From contig JAEDOD010000033.1 of assembly GCA_016302165.1 (NCBI GenBank), positions 1 to 16,298 of the forward strand: a stretch of 16,298 nucleotides of DNA, written 5' to 3'. The translations under genes and the position numbers were made by a program. Shown here piece after piece: positions 1-6,183 of this stretch. This stretch comes from Sphaerochaetaceae bacterium. GTDB lineage: Bacteria > Spirochaetota > Spirochaetia > Sphaerochaetales > Sphaerochaetaceae. The notes beneath the pieces are model-generated. The model had not been told where the DNA came from. It searched no databases and worked only from the letters and a program-made list of their open reading frames with translations. Position 1 is the stretch's first letter, and each line of letters begins with the position of its first letter.

Positions 1-32
1 TAAAAATTCTTCATTTCTTAACACAATCTTTA

Positions 33-60
33 CTTTTTCCCTTCCACACAAGGAAAAAAG
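33..60 (-). terminator. Weak stem-loop after the yaaA operon
   Basis: Read on the minus strand, a 9-bp stem with one U-G pair (CUUUUUUCC with GGGAAAAAG) and a 10-base loop lies just after the stop of the lipoprotein gene. No clear run of U follows it, so it is a weak candidate for the operon end. Confidence 0.25.
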
Positions 61-63
61 AAG

Positions 64-582
64 CTATTCCTCGTCCTTCAGAAGCTCCATCAGATAGCTG
101 ATGCCTTCAGTGTCCTTACTCTCATCTGCTTCTTCCTTTTCTTCCTTATGTCTGGAGCCTGATCCTCTCACCAATACCACAATAAGGATCAGGGAAATAA
201 GAGCAAAGCCAAGAATCAGGGCAAAAGAAAGGATATTGATCTCCTTTTTCTCCTCCCCTTCCGTCACTTCCATTTCCTCCACTTCCAATTCCGGAGTCTC
301 CTCCTTCACTTCCGTCACCTTTTCCTCCAGGTAGACTTCGCCATTCTTTATATCTATGAAGTCTCCATCGGAGAAGAGAAGTGAAAGTTCCTCTTCCTCC
401 TTCTCCTCAGCCTCCTCTGAAAGGAGAGGAAGCAGCATGGCGCCGAAATCGGAAGGAGCGGCGCTTTCCTCCGCCTTGATCTCCTCAATATTCTCCTCCA
501 CCTTCTCAAAGCTTTTGGTCGCACAGGAGAAGAGCACAACTGCAGACAACAGGAGCACCATGATTTTCACCAGACTCTTCAC
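64..582 (-). CDS. Acidic lipoprotein with a C-terminal membrane helix, unknown function
   Basis: The product has 172 residues. A short basic N-terminus and hydrophobic stretch end in a lipobox (Leu-Phe-Ser-Cys, Cys20), so it should be exported and lipidated. Residues 25-115 are very rich in Glu with no recognisable domain. A second strong hydrophobic segment lies at about 116-138, followed by Arg-Gly and a charged tail of about 32 residues. The start is GTG at 582-580, overlapping the TGA stop of the upstream gene in the four bases GTGA, with an AGGAG ribosome site about 8 bases upstream; this indicates translational coupling. It is the last gene of the yaaA operon. Having both a lipid anchor and a C-terminal helix is odd: the protein would be tethered at both ends, or the lipobox is really a membrane anchor. 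No family is recognised. I am confident that it is a gene, but not of its role. Confidence 0.8.
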   Translation of the reverse strand: MKSLVKIMVLLLSAVVLFSCATKSFEKVEENIEEIKAEESAAPSDFGAMLLPLLSEEAEEKEEEELSLLFSDGDFIDIKNGEVYLEEKVTEVKEETPELEVEEMEVTEGEEKKEINILSFALILGFALISLILIVVLVRGSGSRHKEEKEEADESKDTEGISYLMELLKDEE

Positions 583-2132
583 TTTTTGTCTCCTATATAC
601 ACATATTCCCCCTCCAGAACCACATTCTCCAGAGAGAAAAGAATCCTATCCAATTCCCCATATCTTACGCTCAGTACCATACTCATTGCAGAGAAGGAGC
701 CAAGAAGACCATATAGATCCTTCTTCTTCATCCGCCCATAGCGGAGGAGAATCTTCTCCATTCCATCTGAGAGCTCCTCAGGAGATATATGGGAGAAATC
801 TCTCCTTTCAAGGCTTCTATGGAAAAGGATCTCCTCACCTCTAAGGTACAGAAATCCGTTTTTCCCTATTTCTATACCTTGGCTACTGATAGCTTCAATA
901 AAGCGGGAGAGAAAGTCATCCGTCAATCCTTCACCTAGGGCGAGGGCAAAGCGCCTTGCGGCGTCCCTTTCTGTCATGGGGCCTTCTTTCTTAATTATAT
1001 GGCATAGAGCTTCAGGAAGAAGTGGAGACGACAGGTCAGAAATACCAAGTTCTTTCAGTTTTTCACCTAGGTCCACCTTCTCAAGAAGAGGAAAGAGCTC
1101 CTCTTCCTCCCGTCTCTCCTCCCTCTTCTCCTCAACTTTCACAACTTCCTTCTGGCTCTCCTCTGTTTTTTCTTCCTCAACTACTTCTATCCTGTCCCGG
1201 ACCTCAGTCCATCTTTTCAGGAGAGAGAAGGAGTCAAGGCAACACGAAAGCTTTTTTTCCATAGCGCCAAAGGAAAGGGTGAATAGAGTAGAATCAAAAC
1301 AGGAAGAGAGGGAGGAGAGAGTACCACTGTACCTCTTCTCCATTTCATCTATCCGTCTATTCAGACTCTTGGCTTCACTTCTTATCTCCTCCACGCTACT
1401 GGACAGGAAAACATTCCGCTCCATGTGAGACACTAGGCTCCTATATAGATCTATTTCCTCTGCGTAGGTTTTCCAGTCTGTATCAAGGCCTTTGTATCCT
1501 TCCCCCTTATAGGGCACCTTGCCTTCAATGGAAGAGAAGACTTTCACAGCCTTCTTCACCTTGACCAGGGCCTTGGCAATCTTCTCCAGGCCCCGCCTAT
1601 TGAGTCTTCCTTTATCCTTTCTCAACTCTGAAAGGGAGCGAACCAAAGCTTTCTCTTTTCCGGAATACTCTCCCTTGGCAACTTTATCCAGAGCCTCAAA
1701 GGGCAAAGAAAAGACCCTTTCGTCATACTCGGAGAGAATAGACATAATGTATGGCCTAATGAGGGAAGAAGCCTTCTCGACTTCAGCCATGGCCATAATG
1801 AAAGCGTTGACTTCCTTCCTTGTCCCCATGCGGAGGGAAAGGAAGGGAGAAGTGAGAATAACAGAAAGGTCCTTTTTGGCTCTATCTATGTCAGAGAAAC
1901 TATCAACCCTGATTCCAAGCTTCTCCAGCATTTCCTCCCCCACCATATTCCAGTCATGGGCATAGTCCATTCCATCCATGAAAATGGAGCGAAGAAGATT
2001 CTCCTCCCTCTCTCCCTGGGGAACCTTTCCTTTATAGTAGAGCCATTGATACAAAGGATCAGAAGGGAAAATGGATAGGATAGCTTCGTCGTCTTTTACT
2101 GTTGTCTTATCTTCATTCACTCTAGACGCCAT
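579..2132 (-). CDS. Large cytoplasmic protein with a DUF3320-like tandem winged-helix C-terminus
   Basis: From ATG at 2132 the product has 517 residues. This start has a GGAGAAGGG ribosome site 5-9 bases upstream. An in-frame TTG at 2189 would add 19 residues and overlap the previous gene, but it has no ribosome site and its added codons are TTA-rich, unlike the rest. No signal peptide or membrane helix is visible. Residues about 20-320 are helical and charged, unrecognised, with coiled-coil potential near 240-270. Residues about 318-346 form a Glu/Lys/Arg linker. Residues about 370-515 contain two similar helix-turn-helix-like units (one with 'EGPMTERDAARRF', one with 'LLRYGRMKKKDLYGLLG') separated by a 'ISPEEL' segment. 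This is the layout of DUF3320, normally found at the C-terminus of large superfamily 1 helicases; no helicase motif is present here. The DUF3320 likeness is from memory of the pattern; a DNA-related role is inference. Confidence 0.75.
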   Translation of the reverse strand: MASRVNEDKTTVKDDEAILSIFPSDPLYQWLYYKGKVPQGEREENLLRSIFMDGMDYAHDWNMVGEEMLEKLGIRVDSFSDIDRAKKDLSVILTSPFLSLRMGTRKEVNAFIMAMAEVEKASSLIRPYIMSILSEYDERVFSLPFEALDKVAKGEYSGKEKALVRSLSELRKDKGRLNRRGLEKIAKALVKVKKAVKVFSSIEGKVPYKGEGYKGLDTDWKTYAEEIDLYRSLVSHMERNVFLSSSVEEIRSEAKSLNRRIDEMEKRYSGTLSSLSSCFDSTLFTLSFGAMEKKLSCCLDSFSLLKRWTEVRDRIEVVEEEKTEESQKEVVKVEEKREERREEEELFPLLEKVDLGEKLKELGISDLSSPLLPEALCHIIKKEGPMTERDAARRFALALGEGLTDDFLSRFIEAISSQGIEIGKNGFLYLRGEEILFHRSLERRDFSHISPEELSDGMEKILLRYGRMKKKDLYGLLGSFSAMSMVLSVRYGELDRILFSLENVVLEGEYVYIGDKK

Positions 2133-2144
2133 AGATCCCTTCTC

Positions 2145-2169
2145 CACACCTAATGTTAACACACCTAAT
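2145..2169. repeat. 10-bp direct repeat CACACCTAAT, 15-bp period
   Basis: Two perfect copies of CACACCTAAT (2145-2154 and 2160-2169) are separated by GTTAA, directly before the chosen start of the downstream gene. They could be a binding site for a protein that recognises tandem half-sites, or simply a small tandem duplication of 15 bases. Confidence 0.6.
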
Positions 2170-2175
2170 TTTCCT

Positions 2176-3153
2176 TCACCACTCTTCAAGAAGCATGACT
2201 ATGGGAGCAAAGATAATCTTCCATGTGGAGCTTTCTCCCATCATAAGGAGAGCCGCCCTCTTAAGAAGGAAGAATGCCACCACCACTAGAAGGAAGCTTA
2301 GGGCAGCATGGATTATCTCCTTACGGAAGGATAGGACAATCTGGTCCAGATTCTCCCTCTGCCTTATGACCTCCTCCACTCCGAACTTCACCAGGATCCC
2401 CTTCAATGAAGGGTCTGAGGAGTATCCCTTAAGGATGAAGGCGCATATTCCTTCCTCCACCCCTCCTTTTCTGTAGCCAATGAAGAAGGCCTTTAGACGA
2501 AGGGCCATCAGATATATGGACCTGAGAAGGAAATAATAGGAGAGCACCATAAAGAATGATGAAAGGATAAGCATTCCCTTTCCCAGTCTTCTCGAGAGAA
2601 GACAGAAGAAAAGGGAAAGAAGGAAAAGTGAGAAGGAGAAGAGGGAACGGAGAATCTTCCGTACCACAATGACAGTGAAGGCAGAACGGATGGCTACAGA
2701 AGCTAGCTTTCTGGGAATCTTTCTTTCCAGTGGGGCCACCCTGGTCTCCTCTTTCAGTGATAAGAACTCTCTCTGTAGGGAAAGAGGAAGGGAGGAATAT
2801 ATCAGGTCCAAGTCACCTTCAGAGTAGGAGCCGATTGTTTTTCTGATCTCGCTGAAAGCAAGAGATAGAACAAAGGCGTCATCAATGAGGCCCAGAAAGG
2901 GAATGAAGTCAAAAATGGCATCCAAGGGCAGCACAAGATAAAGAAGGGAAGCCAAGGCCGGAACAGCCAGCACCATGCCCCACACTTCACTCTTTGATGC
3001 AATCTCGGTCATCAATGGAAGCTTATCCCCCACCTCCTTCCTACCCTTAAACCGGCTGGTCTTCTCCAGGCAAGGAGCCAGTGAGGAAAGGGAATAATCC
3101 TCAGACAGAGACTTTTTGTAGGAAGTGTATATTTCTTCAGCCCTTTTCTTCAT
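2176..3153 (-). CDS. DUF1232 (YkvA-like) membrane protein
   Basis: The product has 325 residues. Residues about 57-95 match the DUF1232 pattern: a hydrophobic run, then 'LPLDAIFDFIPFLGLIDDA', close to the usual P-x-D-x-I-P-D-x-I-P-x-G-x-x-D-D signature of this family, whose biochemical role is unknown. Further hydrophobic segments at about 155-186, 192-218, 281-297 and 310-322 indicate several membrane helices. DUF1232 proteins are often only about 100-150 residues, so this one carries a large extra C-terminal membrane region without a recognised family. The ATG at 3153 lies inside the end of yaaA (17-base overlap) with only a weak GAGAAAAG upstream, so translation is probably coupled to yaaA. 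It is the second gene of the operon and precedes the winged-helix protein by 43 bases. Confidence 0.8.
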   Translation of the reverse strand: MKKRAEEIYTSYKKSLSEDYSLSSLAPCLEKTSRFKGRKEVGDKLPLMTEIASKSEVWGMVLAVPALASLLYLVLPLDAIFDFIPFLGLIDDAFVLSLAFSEIRKTIGSYSEGDLDLIYSSLPLSLQREFLSLKEETRVAPLERKIPRKLASVAIRSAFTVIVVRKILRSLFSFSLFLLSLFFCLLSRRLGKGMLILSSFFMVLSYYFLLRSIYLMALRLKAFFIGYRKGGVEEGICAFILKGYSSDPSLKGILVKFGVEEVIRQRENLDQIVLSFRKEIIHAALSFLLVVVAFFLLKRAALLMMGESSTWKIIFAPIVMLLEEW

Positions 3154-3892
3154 CTTTTCTCACAAAGCACAATGTATTGGAATCAGAAAGGAAACGGGAA
3201 AACTCATATCCCCTGGAAGAGAATTTCATGATATCTTCAACTGTCTCAGCCCCAGTTTCGGCAAGGAAGCGCACCATCTCTCCCCTTTCCATCTTTGCAT
3301 ACACTCCCTTGGACACATACCGTCCCTTCTCCCAGTCCAGGAAAACAGGGGTCACCACAGTAACAGTGGAGGGAAGATAAGGTAGGACAGCCTTGGAGTA
3401 TTCTGCAGATGCCAGATTCACCAATAGCCTATCGTCCTCCATAAGGGAAGAAGCTATCTTTCCTCCCCAATAGGAGTAAAGGTCACCATAGCCTGGAATT
3501 GAAATGGGACTCTCCATCTCCAGCCTATAGGCTCCCACCCCATCCAAAGGCCGAAGAAGGCCATAGAGACCGCTGATTATCCTGAGATTCTTCTCAGCAT
3601 ACTCCAGCATGGAGTCTGTAAAGGAGGATGGAGACATATAAGTGTATTGGATTCCATCGTAGGAAAAGATGGCTGGAGAGCCTATGTCCTCCAGAGAAAG
3701 CATAGATAAGGAAGAAAGGGATGAGGAAAGAAGGGCGCCCTTCACTTTCCATACCTTCGCCATCTCGCTGTCACTGAGGGAGCGGAGAAAGGAGAGAAGC
3801 TCTCCCGCCTCCTTTAGAAACATAGGCCTATGGAGAGGGGCCACATATTCTTCCCTTCTCATCTTCTTTGCCGGAGATATGATTATCTTCAC
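3137..3892 (-). CDS. yaaA: YaaA family peroxide stress response protein (UPF0246)
   Basis: The product has 251 residues, the usual length of this family. Diagnostic stretches are the N-terminal 'IISPAKKM', a central 'SGLYGLLRPLDGVGAYRLEM', 'NLASAEYSKAV' and the C-terminal 'FSSRGYEFS'. In Escherichia coli YaaA lowers free intracellular iron under hydrogen peroxide stress and binds DNA with a helix-hairpin-helix-like fold; it is cytoplasmic. The start is GTG at 3892, with GAGGAA about 10 bases upstream. It is the first gene of a four-gene minus-strand run and overlaps the DUF1232 gene by 17 bases. A candidate extended -10 promoter and an inverted repeat lie immediately upstream. Family assignment is secure; the physiological role in this organism is carried over from E. 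coli. Confidence 0.95.
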   Translation of the reverse strand: MKIIISPAKKMRREEYVAPLHRPMFLKEAGELLSFLRSLSDSEMAKVWKVKGALLSSSLSSLSMLSLEDIGSPAIFSYDGIQYTYMSPSSFTDSMLEYAEKNLRIISGLYGLLRPLDGVGAYRLEMESPISIPGYGDLYSYWGGKIASSLMEDDRLLVNLASAEYSKAVLPYLPSTVTVVTPVFLDWEKGRYVSKGVYAKMERGEMVRFLAETGAETVEDIMKFSSRGYEFSRFLSDSNTLCFVRKDEEKG

Positions 3893-3912
3893 TTTTACAG
3901 TTCCTCAGTGAG

Positions 3913-3941
3913 ATTCTAGCAGAGAATCCTTCTCTATTCAC
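3913..3941 (-). promoter_or_regulatory. Candidate promoter and inverted repeat of the yaaA operon
   Basis: Read on the minus strand: GTGAAT, 17 bases, then TAGAAT preceded by TGC (an extended -10), 20 bases before the GTG start of yaaA. An inverted repeat GATTCT-AGCAG-AGAATC (3912-3928) covers the -10 element and could be an operator. It does not match the PerR box I know. Confidence 0.4.
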
Positions 3942-3956
3942 ACTTCTTTTCCATGG

Positions 3957-3990
3957 AAAAAAGTCAGGCCTCCCATCGGGAGGTCCAGAC
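3957..3990 (-). terminator. Intrinsic terminator of uxuA
   Basis: Immediately after the uxuA stop, the minus strand reads a GC-rich hairpin: GTC-T-GG-A-CCTCCC, loop GAT, GGGAGG-CC-T-GAC, with one bulged A and one T-T mismatch, followed directly by six T. This is a standard Rho-independent terminator and separates the sugar locus from the yaaA operon. Confidence 0.9.
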
Positions 3991-3994
3991 TTCA

Positions 3995-5083
3995 TCATTT
4001 CTTTTCCTGGTCCAGCTTATCCAACAGATCCCAGACTCCCAGCATATACTGGATTCCCAGGGCCCTGTCATATTTACCATAGCCTGGTCTGCATACTCCC
4101 GGGCCTTCCTCCCAGAGTTGCCTTCCATGGTCAGGGCGGATATATCCTTCCCAGCCTGCGTCATGGTAGGCCCTAAGGATATCGATGATTCCTGTCTCGC
4201 CGCAGCAGTCCCTGTGGGCGGCTTCAGAGAAGTCTCCATTAGGGAAGTGATGGATATTCCTGATGTGGGCGAAAGCGATCCTCTGGCTATGCTTCCTTAC
4301 TATTTCAGCACAGTTGTTGTTGGGATTTGCATTAAGGCTTCCTGTGCAGAGTGTAAGGCAGTTATATGGGGAGTCCACCATCTTTAAGAGCTTGCTGCAG
4401 GCTGCTTCGTCAACCATAAGGCGGGGCAGACCGAAAATGTCCCATGGTGGGTCATCCATGTGGATGGCCATCTTGATTCCTGTCTCCTCACAGGCAGGAA
4501 GAATTCCTTCAAGGAAATACTTCAGGTTATCCCAAAGCATATCCTTGGTAACTGGAGCATAGGCCTTGAAAAGCTCATCCAGCTTTGCCATTCTCTCAGG
4601 CTCCCAGCCTGGGAAGGTCATATTGTATTTCTCGGTAAATGCAAGGATATACTCAGCCATAGACTTGTAGTCATCCTTGATCTTGTCCTTTTCATAGAAA
4701 AGGGCTGTGGAACCATCCCCTACAGGATGGAAAAGGTCTGTACGAGTCCAGTCGAAGACAGGCATGAAGTTATAGCAGATTACCTTGACACCAAACTCTC
4801 CAAGATTTCTGATGCATGTCCTGTAGTTCTCGATGAGAGCATCACGGGTAGGTAGTCCAATCTTGATGTCATCATGTACGTTTACAGATTCCACCACCTC
4901 AGCGTCAAAGCCATAGGCGTGGATCTGGTCCACCACTTCCTTGATCTCTTCCTTTTCCCAGATCTCTCCAGGCATCTTGTGGTGCAGAGCCCATACTATA
5001 CTTGTAACTCCTGGTATCTGTCTGATATCTGCCAGAGTCACAGGGTCGTTTCCTTCCCCGTACCAGCGCCATCCCATCTTCAT
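3995..5083 (-). CDS. uxuA: D-mannonate dehydratase
   Basis: The product has 362 residues, as usual for UxuA. It converts D-mannonate to 2-keto-3-deoxy-D-gluconate, the step after fructuronate reduction in glucuronate breakdown, using Fe2+ or Mn2+ in a xylose-isomerase-like barrel in the cytoplasm. The N-terminal 'MGWRWYG' and the likely metal ligands are visible: His208 (IHMDDPP), Cys246 (LCTGS), His273 (FAHIRN) and Asp318 (RPDHGR). The start is ATG at 5083 with AAGGAG about 12 bases upstream. The gene lies 73 bases behind the small zinc-ribbon gene, with a candidate promoter and palindrome in the gap, so it may be transcribed both with the upstream sugar operon and alone. No uxuB, kdgK or kdgA is seen nearby. 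Assignment is secure. Confidence 0.97.
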   Translation of the reverse strand: MKMGWRWYGEGNDPVTLADIRQIPGVTSIVWALHHKMPGEIWEKEEIKEVVDQIHAYGFDAEVVESVNVHDDIKIGLPTRDALIENYRTCIRNLGEFGVKVICYNFMPVFDWTRTDLFHPVGDGSTALFYEKDKIKDDYKSMAEYILAFTEKYNMTFPGWEPERMAKLDELFKAYAPVTKDMLWDNLKYFLEGILPACEETGIKMAIHMDDPPWDIFGLPRLMVDEAACSKLLKMVDSPYNCLTLCTGSLNANPNNNCAEIVRKHSQRIAFAHIRNIHHFPNGDFSEAAHRDCCGETGIIDILRAYHDAGWEGYIRPDHGRQLWEEGPGVCRPGYGKYDRALGIQYMLGVWDLLDKLDQEKK

Positions 5084-5119
5084 TGGCTAATCTCTCTCCT
5101 TTTCCTTTGGAATACACTG

Positions 5120-5150
5120 ATATACTAGTATATTACTCCCGTCAGAGCAA
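5120..5150 (-). promoter_or_regulatory. Candidate uxuA promoter with overlapping 14-bp palindrome
   Basis: Minus-strand reading gives TTGCTC (5150-5145), 17 bases, TAGTAT (5127-5122), about 38 bases before uxuA. The perfect palindrome ATATACTAGTATAT (5120-5133) covers the -10 element, the expected place for a repressor site. Which regulator would bind is not known; a GntR-type protein is one guess. Confidence 0.45.
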
Positions 5151-5156
5151 GGAAAA

Positions 5157-5384
5157 TCATTCTCCGGGAGAGCTGGAAAGAACCTTTCCCCTATTCCAGA
5201 GGGTTGCAGCCTTCCTGGCGCTTACTATCCTTTCCTCCCTGCTTTCATAGGCGACTTCAGCTGTATGGCAGCCGCAGTCCATGCACATCACATAGAAGCA
5301 CCATCCATTCTCCTCCTCCAGAATTCCTGGGCCGGAGCAGATGGGGCACTCGAAAATCTCCACTTCCTTATTTATTTCGTCCAT
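5157..5384 (-). CDS. Small Lar-like zinc-ribbon protein
   Basis: The product has 75 residues from ATG at 5384, which has a GGGGAAGGA ribosome site; a GTG at 5432 would add 16 residues but has no ribosome site and abuts the previous stop. A CPIC pair (Cys13, Cys16) and a later C-x2-C (Cys34, Cys37, then Cys39) can bind zinc, and the C-terminal 'ARKAATLWNRG' matches the end of the Lar (restriction alleviation) family, whose members share 'CPFCG...C..CG...A...WN.R'. Phage Lar modulates type I restriction; many chromosomal relatives have no known role. Here it sits 48 bases after a PIG-L deacetylase and 73 before uxuA, with no phage gene in view, so a restriction role is doubtful. Family likeness is fair; function is unassigned. 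Confidence 0.7.
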   Translation of the reverse strand: MDEINKEVEIFECPICSGPGILEEENGWCFYVMCMDCGCHTAEVAYESREERIVSARKAATLWNRGKVLSSSPGE

Positions 5385-5432
5385 AAGCAATCCTTCCCCA
5401 CAATAATATTTAGAGGAAGGAAAACTGTCCAC

Positions 5433-6182
5433 CTATATGTCTTCCGCTTCCCCGATACAGTGGAGATGGAGAGGAAGAAGAGCCTTCACACCTTCCATTA
5501 TCCTCCCATCCCCGCTCATCTTCATTCCTCTCCACATGAAGTATCCGCCGTAAAGCTCCAGCATTTCTCCTGTAATCTGGGATCTGTGGAGGGCTATAGC
5601 CTCCATCTTCTTCTGGAAATAGGGAGAGATATCCACAAATGTGTTGGGTCTGGAAGTAAAGTAGAAGAGCACAGCCTTCAGCTCCACTGGATCTGTCTCC
5701 GTGTTTTCAGGATACTTTCTGAGAGAAACTGAAATTGCCGCCTGGGCAGCAGCGCGCCCAGTGACCACATGGTCAAAGTGGGCTTCGTACCGGTTCCAGG
5801 GATCGGGAGCAGCTATAGCGTCATAGCGCCCTTTTCTGATGATTTCAGCTATCTCCCTTGCAATTTCCGGCACTGAAGAGAGTGTTCCGTCCCCATGGGA
5901 AAGGAAGAAGAAGTTTTCGGCTCCAAGATATCTTCCTGCCGCCTCCGCTTCCCTTTTCCTCACGAGAGATAGGCTTTCCTCTCCATAGGGAATACCATTA
6001 TCTCCCAGTGCCCCGTCCGTTACAGTAAGGTAGTCTACCTGGACACCCTTCTCCACCAGGGAGGCAATTATTCCTCCCATGCCTATTTCGTTGTCATCAC
6101 TATGGGGCTGGATACATAAAAGCCTTCTGATTCCATCCAGTTTCGGCGGAGCAAACAGCGAAAGTATCATATTCTCGTCCAT
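5433..6182 (-). CDS. PIG-L family (LmbE-like) N-deacetylase
   Basis: The product has 249 residues. The family motif 'PHSDDNE' lies at 26-32 (His27 and Asp30 as zinc ligands, Asp29 as likely base) and 'HFDH' at 135-138 supplies the third ligand His138. PIG-L enzymes are zinc-dependent hydrolases that usually remove acetyl from N-acetylglucosamine in glycolipids, mycothiol/bacillithiol precursors or chitobiose. No signal peptide is seen, so it is cytoplasmic. The ATG at 6182 is one base after the stop of the symporter gene, with GGGGAGGC upstream, so the two are cotranscribed and probably coupled. This places its substrate among sugars imported by that symporter. An amino-sugar deacetylase is the best inference; the exact substrate cannot be read from the sequence. 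Confidence 0.88.
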   Translation of the reverse strand: MDENMILSLFAPPKLDGIRRLLCIQPHSDDNEIGMGGIIASLVEKGVQVDYLTVTDGALGDNGIPYGEESLSLVRKREAEAAGRYLGAENFFFLSHGDGTLSSVPEIAREIAEIIRKGRYDAIAAPDPWNRYEAHFDHVVTGRAAAQAAISVSLRKYPENTETDPVELKAVLFYFTSRPNTFVDISPYFQKKMEAIALHRSQITGEMLELYGGYFMWRGMKMSGDGRIMEGVKALLPLHLHCIGEAEDI

Positions 6183-6183
6183 A

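Noticed and set aside
356..844. Plus-strand open frame of 162 residues
   Set aside because: It is antisense to the lipoprotein and winged-helix genes, Ser-rich from complementary Glu/Lys-Ser codons, and has no family pattern.
5136..5170. CTCCCG / CGGGAG inverted repeat as a terminator before uxuA
   Set aside because: The arms are only 6 bp with a loop of over 20 bases, part lies in the zinc-ribbon coding end, and no T run follows.
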